Shown here in pieces: positions 44,558 to 53,828 of a stretch of DNA of 64,000 nucleotides (position 1 is the stretch's first letter; every line of letters starts with the position of its first letter). The position numbers and the translations under genes were made by a program. The notes under the pieces were generated by a model, which ran no database searches, was not told the origin of the DNA, and saw only the letters and a program-made list of their open reading frames with translations. The stretch lies in contig JAQMRL010000006.1 of NCBI GenBank assembly GCA_035578175.1, positions 55,221,001-55,285,000 on the forward strand, written 5' to 3'. The DNA comes from Catonia carolina (taxonomy: Eukaryota; Arthropoda; Insecta; Hemiptera; Achilidae).

Positions 44558-45460
44558 TCTGGTGTGAAACACTCACACAACTTTCTCTTGCCAATATATA
44601 TAATTAACAATAAACCTAATATTAGTAATAAACAAAAAACTAACCTCAATAAACATAACCTTATTTTAATCATGAGTGAAAGACGCAAAATGAAAATCGA
44701 ACTCAGTTTGGCCTAAAAATATGGAAAATCAATCTTTCACGCTCAACTAGGCTCTGTAGAGAAAAATGCTTTAAATAAAAGTTGTAGAATGTCGTAAGTT
44801 GTAGAACTTTTGTCGTAAAATGCATTCTAAGGCCAAAATCTTAAAAAAATCGATTTTTCACACATTTTCATGAGAAAAAAACAGAAAATCGCTAATTACC
44901 GCTAAACTAAGCGTTATACAAAAAAATGTTTCAAATAAAAGTTGTAGGACTTTAAATTCTCTACAAATTTTATTATATACATTTTTGCGCTGAAATGCAT
45001 ATTAAAGCCGCAATCTTAAAAAACAATTATTTTACGCAAAAACAGCCTCACCAAGAATTTCAGCAAACATGGCGCCTACCCTATCTTGAAGAGCATAAAA
45101 AATTTAGTAAACCAGGCGATTTTAAAAAAAATTGTAGGACCAGTTTTTGCGAAAATCGCAAAAAAGTGAAAAATTACACGAATAAACTACTACTTCCGGT
45201 TGACCGATTTTGATGAAAATGTTTGTTGGGTCCGGTAGTGGTATGTAACTTAAGTTTCAAGTTTCAAGTTCGTACAATGTTCCGTTCTTCAGATATTCTG
45301 TTCACACACACACACACACACACAGACCAATCGCTAAAAACATGTTTTTTGGGTTCAGGGGGTCTGAAAACGTGTAGATCCGGTGCAAACTCAATTTCGA
45401 AAAATCGACATGAAAACAATACTTTCCTTCCTATATATTCATATAGGCAAGAGAAAGTAA
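44558..45460 (+). mobile_element. RepA full-length copy 1
   Basis: It starts tctggtgtgaaacactcaca with actttctcttgcca shortly after, and ends atataggcaagagaaagtaa; the two ends carry inverted ctttctcttgcc/ggcaagagaaag. Internally the block gctaaactaggctctgtaga...atcttaaaaaaatcga is repeated as gctaaactaagcgttataca...atcttaaaaaacaa, an internal tandem duplication of about 180 bp. The CA tract is 22 bp at 45302-45325. No open frame. Confidence 0.85.
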
Positions 45461-45510
45461 AATAAAAGTTACACAAAAAAAACAATATCACAGCCATAAG
45501 GAGATAAAAC

Positions 45511-46288
45511 ATTTGGTGTGAAACACTCACACAACTTTCTCTTGCCAATATAAATAATTAACAATAAACCTAATATTAGTAATGAAACATTAGAAATAAA
45601 CAAAAAACTAACCTCAATAAACATAACCTAATTTTAATCATGAGTGAAAGACGCAAAATGAAAATCAACCTCAGTTTGGCTTAAAAATACAGAAAATCAC
45701 TCTTTCACGCTAAATTAGGCTCTGTAGAGAAAAATGTTCTAAATAAAAGTTGTAGATCTTTTAATTTTCTATAAATTTGATTATATACTTTTTTATTATA
45801 AAACGCATACTAAGGCCGAAATCTTAAAAAAATCGATTTTTCTCACGTTTTCGTGAGAAAAAAACAGAAAATTGCTAATTACTGCTAAACTAAGCGTTAT
45901 ACAAAAAAATGTTTGAAATAAAAGTTGTAGGTTTTTAAATTCTCTACAACTTTTATTATATAAATTTTTTCGCTAAATTGCATATTAAAGCCGTAATCTT
46001 AAAAAAACTTTGTTTTTACGTGAAAACAGCCTCACCAAGAATTTCAGCAAACATGACACCTACCCTATCTTGTAGAGAATAAAAAATTGAGTAAATCAAG
46101 CGATTTTAAAAAAAATCGTAGGACCAGTTTTTGAGAAAATCGCAAAAAAGTGAAAAATTACACGGATAAACTACTACTTCCGGTTGACCGATTTTGATGA
46201 AAATGTTCGTGTCGGGTCCGGTAGTTGTATGTAACTTAAGTTTCAAGTTTCAAGTTCGTACGATGTTCCGCTCTTGAGATATTCTGTT

Positions 46289-46319
<31 letters not shown>

Positions 46320-46320
46320 G

Positions 46321-46377
<57 letters not shown>

Positions 46378-46510
46378 CAATCGCTAAAAACATGTTTTTT
46401 GGGTTCAGGGGGTCTGAAAACGTATAGATCCGGTGAAAACTCAATTTCGAAAAATCGACATGAAAACAATACTTTCCTTCCTACATATTCATATAGGCAA
46501 GAGAAAGTAA
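45511..46510 (+). mobile_element. RepA full-length copy 2
   Basis: Same structure as the copy 50 bp upstream, but the CA tract is about 88 bp with an embedded cgcgcgcg (46288-46375), which explains the 1000-bp length. High similarity implies recent insertion or duplication. Confidence 0.85.
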
Positions 46511-46689
46511 AAAGCAGTATAGGGGCCAAAAAATTAAATCATACACACATACAAATCAGATGAAAGTGTCGAGAAGCAACAAACAGGACATTAAATGGAT
46601 TTCAGTAGGTAAGACTAAGTCAAGTTGATTATGAAATTAAAAACAGATGTAAATAAAACTTCAATAAAAATACCAAAAAATTATAAGCC

Positions 46690-46890
46690 TTTTTTATCCC
46701 TAATGTATCTACGTTGGAATCTGTTCAATTCAGAAAAATAAGCAACCCCATGACCCTAATAAGATGAGGATTATGTGTATGATGTATAAATGAGGTGTAG
46801 TCTTGTACAGATTCAGGCCAACCATTCCTGAAAGAGTATAGGTAACTAAACCCCAACCACTTAAGTACACTGGTAAATAATGTCTATTAT
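46690..46890 (-). mobile_element. SINE-2 3' part
   Basis: Complement of the SINE-2 body: gttcaattcagaaaaataag, tgaccctaataagatgagga and aaccccaaccacttaagtac. Confidence 0.7.
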
Positions 46891-46907
46891 TCTAATCCAT
46901 ATAATTG

Positions 46908-47330
46908 TAACTCTGCCCATAACAGACAGGTGGAGTGTCAAATTATTTACACTCAATCTGTTCGTTGCAGGGCTAAAATAAATAGTTCTGTTTCTTATCA
47001 CATGGTCAGTCAATTAAATGACTGAATAGTCAATTAAATGACTGAATCATTTAAGAACAGAAGAGGTAGAGGTGTAAAAGACACTAATCAGAGTTATTTC
47101 CTCTGAAAGTAATGAATTTCACTATACAGCCAGACCCTGTGGTGAATGAAGTGAAGGTGTCATTTGCAGGGTGGAAAGTGAGTGCTTTTCGGAGGGCCTG
47201 GCATGCTGATAAGCATACTCTTTCAACTCAGTGAGGAAGGCAATGGTAAACCACCTTACTCCTCGTTTTTACTTAGTAAAACCTCAGAGGTTCAAATCAG
47301 CTTTTCGGCTGATGACCTAAACAACAACAT
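46908..47330 (+). mobile_element. SINE-3 copy
   Basis: Full body from ctgcccataacagacaggtg to cttttcggctgatgacctaa and aacaacaac, with a 15-bp local duplication of caattaaatgactgaat near 47015-47045. Confidence 0.75.
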
Positions 47331-47484
47331 AATTGTAACTTACTAGGATTTTCAACTATAAATAAACTAAAAAAAGATCTAATCAAGGGTTGAAGCTACG
47401 GTTTTCAACCACACAAGATAAATTTACAAACCTTATTAACTACAATTTGAGGTAAAAACATGAATATTGATAAAAAAATTTTTG

Positions 47485-47685
47485 ATTGAAATTTGGTACT
47501 AATATTAGCACCAATGTACTCTAAAAAATTAAAAAATACAATCCATGTACTTCCATATTTTTCAAAGTGGCAGCTAAATGAAATTTCAAACCCGTATTTT
47601 TCGAAAACTATTAGTTTAGGTGAAAGGCTTTTTATTATCTGAAATGTTAGACTTATTGTCATGAAAAAAATATATTTAAGTTTGG
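47485..47685. repeat. single arm of the fold-back element seen at 790-1390
   Basis: aaatttggtac(t)aatatt, ccatatttttcaaagtgg(c)and gtgaaaggctttttattatc match one arm at 880-1040. Confidence 0.6.
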
Positions 47686-47866
47686 CAAGGCCTTCGGGCC
47701 AGCCCAGTCAGTCAGCTGGTAGAAAGTCGCTATTATTTGTTAAGTAACACTGGTTGGGCAAGTGACTTTGTATGGTGACCAGCTGAAAGCCATCCATGAA
47801 CAAACTCTACTGGGGGTCCCCGTTCAAACTCACACCTAATCCACTTCAAAAAAAAAAAAAAAAAAT
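47686..47866 (+). mobile_element. poly(A)-tailed retroposon
   Basis: Begins ggcaaggccttcgggccagc and ends in an 18-bp A run at about 47846-47864. Only one copy is seen in the window. Confidence 0.45.
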
Positions 47867-47907
47867 ACAGCCAAAAGCAGCGATAAAATTGGGCAGTTGT
47901 CAATAAA

Positions 47908-48232
47908 CCCACCGGGTTGGTCTAGAGGTAAAGTCGTCGCCAAAATCAGCTGTTTAACAGCTGATTTTCGGAGACGAAGGTTCCTGGTTCAAATCCTAGT
48001 AAAGGTAGTTACTTTTATACGGATTTGAATACTAGACAGTGGTTACCGGTGTACTTTGATGGTTGGGGTTTAATTATTCATACTCTCTCAGGAATGGTCA
48101 GCCTGGGTCTGTACAAGACTACACCTCATTTCACGTCATACACATCATCCTCACCTCATTGGGTCATGGGGTTGCTTATTGTTCTAAATTGAACAGATTG
48201 CAACGTACACAAATTAGGAATAAAAAAAAAAA
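47908..48232 (+). mobile_element. SINE-2 copy
   Basis: cccaccgggttggtctagag, gttcctggttcaaatcctag, ggatttgaatactagacagt and cctcattgggtcatggggtt, then an A-rich tail. Confidence 0.8.
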
Positions 48233-48782
48233 ATTTAAAAGTTGTCAATAATGTACAGTTCCCAATAACAAATAAAAAAACAAGAAAGAAATATTGAAAA
48301 TCAGACAGTAAACAACTGAGATATAGCGAAAATTCGGTTGCCTTATTTTCTGTCCGGTTTCATCTTCTCCAGTAGAATAAAATTACGCTGGATGAAATTT
48401 TTCATTTAAATAAATTTAACATCTACCATAATGTTCTAAATCAAATTAATATTTTCCACAAATAACTCAAAAGAAAAATTATTATTTAAAAAAAATTAAC
48501 TGAAAATTGATAAAATTTAAAAAATAAATTTTTATAATAAATTTTAATTTTAATTATGAGTCATAATTATTTTACAAAAACAGAATTTGGAAATATATAC
48601 AAAAATTTATTCAAACTCTTTTTTTGAAAATACATAATTCATATTTAAATTAACACCTGATTTGGTGAATCAGGTTACAGTTGTCAGCAGGGAACACTGA
48701 CTGCTACAACATTCTTCCTCAAAAATTGAGAAAACATTAATAATTCTAAAATTTAGAAAAGCGTGCATTAAAATCACCAAAT
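48233..48782. other. unassigned AT-rich DNA
   Basis: Nothing recognised on either strand. Confidence 0.3.
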
Positions 48783-49140
48783 TATATTAGATTCATTTCC
48801 TTTTTTGGTTTTATGTCCGATTGTAAGGAACATTAAGGCTTTAATTCCTGTGGTGAATGAAGTAAAGGTGTCATTTGCATGGTGGATAGCTTTACAGAGT
48901 TCCCGACATCCTGATAAGCATACTTTTCCGCTCAGTGAGGAAGGCAATTGTAAACCACCTCACTCCTCATTTTACTTAGTAGAAAAGCTTCTAGAGGTTC
49001 AAAACAGCCTTTTGACTGTTCGACATAAACAACAAGGCTATAACGCAGACGGTTGATAGATGAAACTGTGAGAACTGACATGAATTGAACCCAGGATGCA
49101 CGGCATAGAAGCAAATTATGCTGACCACTGCACCATCACA
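48783..49140 (+). mobile_element. SINE-3 fragment followed by SINE-4-like fragment
   Basis: 48835-49036 matches the SINE-3 3' half (gtggtgaatgaagtaaaggt, gtaaaccacctcactcctca). 49060-49140 is a minus-strand tRNA-head fragment (aattgaacccaggatgcacg). Confidence 0.6.
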
Positions 49141-50200
49141 ATTGATTTCAGGTAGAATAATTTAAAAAAAATTTTAGACAAGTAAAAAACAATTGTGGTA
49201 ATGATGTTACTTTGAAACATTAAAGTTTAGTACTTATTAATGTATTAAACAAAAACTTTTAAAGATTTGAAAAACTGCATTACTTAAATGACTGTTTAAA
49301 GTAAAAATATAATTAATTTTTATACAAAATACATTTTTGTACACATAAAAAATTATTGAGGAAGAAGCATTTAAATAAACTGTAAACTTATTTTATATGT
49401 AGTATATAAATTTGTATTTCATTTTAGAAGGATATATATAATGGGAAATTTTTCATGAAAATAAACATTACATTAGAAAATTGATAAAATAAATGGTATT
49501 ATAAAAATAATACCTAGATAAATAATATTATTTCTGTTATTAAGAAAAAAGTAAATAAATAAAAATGTAAGGTTTTCATGTTATATTGATCCGTGCTACC
49601 ACCAGTTTTCTCGTCATTTAAGTGGAGTATAAAAGTAGTAAAGGGGTGAGAGAAAAAGAGAGAGATAGGGGTTGGGGGAATGAAAATCGGGAAACTTTCA
49701 TCCCCACTCTCATACATTTAACCCCACCACTTAAATCTGGTGCAATGCTCTAGATGGTATTGAAGTTCACACACAAATACAGAAATCAGATGTTTCACAA
49801 CGTTTCGACTAAATAATGTAGTCGTTCAATTTAATACGAACATGTAAACCACTAGGGAAAACACGATGCATTATTAGATTTAAAAATTTCATATTTTAAC
49901 AGAAAACAACGTTCTACACATCTCTCACCATCAATTTAAAAAAAATATATTAAATTCATTCAACAAATAGGTTATAAAACCTGGAAAACGACTTAAAACA
50001 AATTTTAAAAAATATATACATTAACGAGTGAGTTATGATAAAAATTTTTAATAATTATAAATTTTTTTATCACACTTTTATTAAAAATTCATCATCACAT
50101 TAAATCATATTACACAACACAATTTTTTCAAATTTCACACACTTTTTGATTTGGCAATTTTTTTTCAAATACACAATTTTCACCGACAACAAAAACAAAT
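49141..50200 (+). other. repeat-poor region, possible promoter of the plus-strand gene
   Basis: No transposon family was found. It precedes a candidate first exon at 50201. A GA-rich tract (gagagaaaaagagagagata near 49648) is present, a motif often seen near insect promoters, but no initiator or TATA element can be assigned. Confidence 0.3.
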
Positions 50201-50309
50201 ATGAATTCCAAACAAATATTTCATCAAGTAGTAAAAAAAATTTTGAAAATGGCTAGTGAGTATGTTAGAGAATATCAACAAAAATTTAATTTTGAAAAAC
50301 CGAAACGTG
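50201..50309 (+). CDS. candidate upstream exon or uORF of the sulfotransferase gene
   Basis: ATG at 50201 opens 36 codons (MNSKQIFHQVVKKILKMASE, then YVREYQQKFNFEKPKR) to a strong donor G|GTAAGT at 50310. If spliced to the acceptor at 53594 the frame closes three codons later, giving a 39-residue upstream ORF in the 5' leader of the sulfotransferase. Alternatively it is the first exon of another gene or a chance frame. No family is recognised. Confidence 0.3.
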
Positions 50310-50702
50310 GTAAGTATATTTTAAATCAAATTTAAATTTTTGATTTTTTTTTCAATAAATTAATACATTTAAATATGATGATTAATTTTCATATTTATGT
50401 AAGGTCTTTCACAACTTTTACATTGTTCCAAAAAATAATAAAGTATTAGTTTGGAAAACCATAAAAAATATTCTTGTGAATTAATTTTTTTTAGATAAAT
50501 TTTGATACTGTAAACTACAAAATCTTTTAAATCTAAACAGTGTTGTGAAGTTATAATTTCAAGTAGCTAATTCCAGAAACTTTTGTTTCAAAATCAACAA
50601 AAATTGGAAAAAATTTGAAAATTACAAGACATATTTTCTGAATTTTTGTTTCAAAAAAAATTCTTAACTCAATTTTTTTATCAAGATCTGATCACTAGCA
50701 TT

Positions 50703-50862
50703 CCTGAGGCATAGTGGTTAGCGTGCTAGTCTTCAAAGCGGAGGTCCCAGGTTCAATTCCTGGCAAGGGTCTGGAAATTATTACAATTCAAAACCCACCA
50801 TTCCAATTCTATAATCCACGGTAGTTACTAATGACCAAGCTGTGGATGCAATTTTAAATTAT
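50703..50862 (+). mobile_element. SINE-4-like copy
   Basis: ggcatagtggttagcgtgct and gtcccaggttcaattcctgg head, with body gtagttactaatgaccaagc. Close to the inverted copy at 43965-44125. Confidence 0.7.
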
Positions 50863-50875
50863 AATTTTTTTTTAA

Positions 50876-51789
50876 TCTCTTATATGTGTACATTGCAATC
50901 TGTTCAATAATTATGAACAATAAATAAGCAACCCCATGACAGAATGAGATTATGATGATTTTTATGATGTGTCAGGGTCGATTCACACACATCTGTCCGT
51001 CGCGTGTCAGTTCCAACATTCCGAGAAGTATCAGTCACAGAAAAATAATTTTTCTTAGAAAATTAAAGACACTGTTTACACTGAGCCGGCACCGTCCTGA
51101 ATCCGACACGTCAGTCTTGTAGCTGTCACCAAACCATCAAAATGATATTTCTTCTCGACAATATTTTTGTTTTTGACGGATGTGTTTGTCTCTATATTTT
51201 TTATTCTTTTGCATCATTAAATTAACAATAAGGATCGGTGATGATGAAAACCTGATAGAGTGTGTTCAAAAGTACTCTGTTTTATCAAATGCTAAGTATA
51301 TGGATAAATCTTTTAAAAATGATATATGGAAGAAAATTTGAATAGAACTTTGTTTCATCATCGGCTAATTCTTTAAATAATGTGATAAACTCTCCTCCTA
51401 TTTCTCTCTTTGTCCATGCTTCGTGAACCCATTTTTTTTTCTTCTGCATCCAAAGTTACGACTATAATAGCCAAATCCTCCATCGAAAACTCAATCACAA
51501 TAAAAAGGTAGGCATGGCACAGATAACAAATGACTGAATGGAGTTTGATGGAAGGAACTGTCATCATTTTTGACAGCGAGTGACCATATTGGTTCCTTTT
51601 CCGAACGGTGACGTGACTGATGTGTGTAAATCAACCTTAAATGAGGTATAAAGTTTTGGACAGACTCAGGCTGACGATTCCTGAGAGAGTATGGTTAATT
51701 GAACCCCAACCATCAAAGTACACTGGTAACCACTAACTAATATTCCAATCCATATGAAAGTACCTTTACTAGGATTTTCAACTTTGAAT
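50876..51789 (-). mobile_element. SINE-2 copy split by a PIF/Harbinger element
   Basis: 50876-50971 (tgttcaataattatgaacaa, ccccatgacagaatgagatt) and 51641-51789 (gaccattcc-like gacgattcctgagagagtat, gaaccccaaccatcaaagta) are the two halves of one minus-strand SINE-2, contiguous in consensus. Confidence 0.75.
50975..51637 (-). mobile_element. PIF/Harbinger-like element, deleted
   Basis: The ends GGGTCGATTCACACACATC and, on the other strand, AGGTTGATTTACACACATC are inverted repeats. The flanks TCA (50972-50974) and TAA (51638-51640) are consistent with a mutated 3-bp TAA duplication. On the minus strand near 51440-51330 one frame reads KKWVHEAWTKREIGGEFITL followed by FKELADDETKFYSNFLP, the N-terminal signature of PIF/Harbinger transposases. 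The 663-bp length shows most of the transposase is gone. Confidence 0.7.
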
Positions 51790-52599
51790 AAACTAAAAAA
51801 AAAAATCTTATGGGTTTAAGCTATGATTTTGAACCACATAAAATAAATTTAAAAACCTTATTTACTACAATTTATGAGGATAAAAACATAAATATTGATC
51901 AAAAATGTTAGATATTGAAAATATAAAAATATTTTTGGTTACAATAAGAGAAAAACTAAAGAAATTGAGATTTATACCCAAACCTATAAGCTACTACTGA
52001 AGAAAAAACACTAATTCAATGAGACTGAAAAGGTTCAAAATGTATTATAATCTTTTTAAGATAGCTATAGAACAGCTATAGAACTCCAAGCTATAGAACA
52101 GCTTGGAGAACTGCATCAAACCAGTCGAGAGACTGATGACCAAAAAAAAAAATCTTTTTGAGAAATCTCCTGATTCTCATAATTGATATTGGGAAAATTC
52201 CTTGATAATATCAATGGCTGATACAAAGAACCATGCAAGTTAGATAATAAAACACAATTTTTTGAATAACGAATAAACATGTAAGTTTATCAAATCTGAT
52301 TTGAAAAAGTGGTAAAGAAAGAGGAGAGATAATGAACTTACAGTGTTGCACATATGTTTACAAGATTACAGAGCAAAACACTGTGGTTGTACATACAAAT
52401 GTATGCAAACAACCATGCATGTTTGTGTGGCTAAAATGCATGCTAAAAAGTAACAGTTTTTTTTAAAATTAATTTAATAATAACACCCTCTTGTAGATAG
52501 TTTGTTTATAGATTAACATGCACCTACACATTTGTCTGAAAAATTTTTACGATTTAATAACAATGCCTGCTAATTTAACTCCATGATTTCCCCAATTAA
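51790..52599. other. intergenic DNA with one LINE-like 3' end
   Basis: aactgcatcaaaccagtcga, gagactgatgac and an A run (52142-52152) look like a retroelement 3' terminus. The rest is unassigned. Confidence 0.35.
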
Positions 52600-52995
52600 A
52601 TAAAATAAAGAAGTGGATATATTTATTTATACTAATAACCTAGAGCTTGTAGAAACAGTTCCTAGGAATATCACTAAATAGATATTTGTTTAGGGATTTC
52701 TAAACCGATCAAGTTTGTAGTAAAATATCATTTGGGGAATTTCTATTAAAACAAATTGTCAGATTAAATGATAAAAAATTACTTATGAAACCTTAACATG
52801 GTCTAATTCTGTCTTATATCTGCTATGGTATTTTAGTGTAGGGTAATTCTAGTTTGGATAAAATGTATACAGTTTTAAAAATTCTAAAGAAATCTATTAG
52901 GTGTATGATGGGAGCTAACTACCACAACAATATTGCAGGCCACTATTTAAGGAGCTTAAATTGCTTACAGTTCCCTCACTCTGTACTTTTTAATA
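52600..52995 (+). mobile_element. jockey-type LINE fragment
   Basis: Diverged copy of 24467-24860 of the LINE at 22679-25213: gatcaagtttgtagtaaaat, cagattaaatgataaaaaat and ggccactatttaaggagctt. Stops interrupt it. Confidence 0.75.
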
Positions 52996-53064
52996 GATAA
53001 TGTATGTGTTTTAATGTAAGTATTAATAAGATAATGTAATAATCTTCTTCTTTTACTTCACTTC

Positions 53065-53094
53065 AAGGTCTAGGTTTAGTGAAACCTAGACCTT
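53065..53094. repeat. perfect 13-bp hairpin
   Basis: aaggtctaggttt, loop agtg, aaacctagacctt. It lies in a minus-strand retroelement-like scrap (ttcctcggtcttccc region). Confidence 0.6.
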
Positions 53095-53636
53095 TTCTGG
53101 TACTTATCTCTTCCTCGGTCTTCCCATATCTCTCGTACCAATTGGTCTATAATTTTTGGCCTCTATTAGCATTCTCCCATATGGGAATCTGTTTAAGTAA
53201 CTGACCAATGATTGGCAATTCTTCTGTTTAACGACAAACAGTCCATTTCGTAAGGGTTAAAGACAAAAAAACTGTGTATTTTTGGGTGAATATTAGAAGA
53301 TAACACACTTATTGTAATAAGTAAGCTTGAAGTAGTAGGAGACGTGTAATAATAAAAGGTATTAACTTATATAAGTTCTTAACCGGTCCTTTACTTCCTC
53401 GGGAGTATCCCAGATTTAAAAAAAAACAAAAAAACAGTAGACACCCTAAAGTTTAACACAGCAAAAAATTAAAATTAAAAGTTAAAACCCAGGAGAAAAT
53501 GACAAAGTTTAATGTACTTTAAGGTTTCTAAGCCAATCAAAAGCACAAAAATTATATAATCAAATTAACATAAAATTGTGATTTATGTTGCAGAATATGT
53601 GTAAAGAGAAAATTAGAAAAGCACCAGAATGCTTGA

Positions 53637-53828
53637 ATGAATGTAAGCAGCATGAATCTTTCCCTAAGATATGCTCGTACCAGTTCACTAGCTAAATTTA
53701 GTTTATTTGTTCTATTTACGTTAGCCTACTGTTACTTCTCGTACTTATCAATGCCTTCACGATCTTCACACCACCATGCAGTTGGTACAAATAATCACCA
53801 TAACAACGGAAATAAAACTAAATTCTTG
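53637..53828 (+). CDS. sulfotransferase exon with signal anchor
   Basis: 64 codons from the ATG; acceptor TTATGTTGCAG before 53594, donor TTG|GTAAGT. It encodes the cytosolic tail, the transmembrane anchor and the start of the stem (HHHAVGTNNHHNNGNKTKFL). Confidence 0.8.

Noticed and set aside
47295..47325. ctgatga in the SINE-3 tail as a hammerhead core
   Set aside because: No GAA and no stem II or stem I partner follow it.
53041..53240. possible exon on the minus strand
   Set aside because: Short broken retroelement-like words and a hairpin; no splice-consistent frame.
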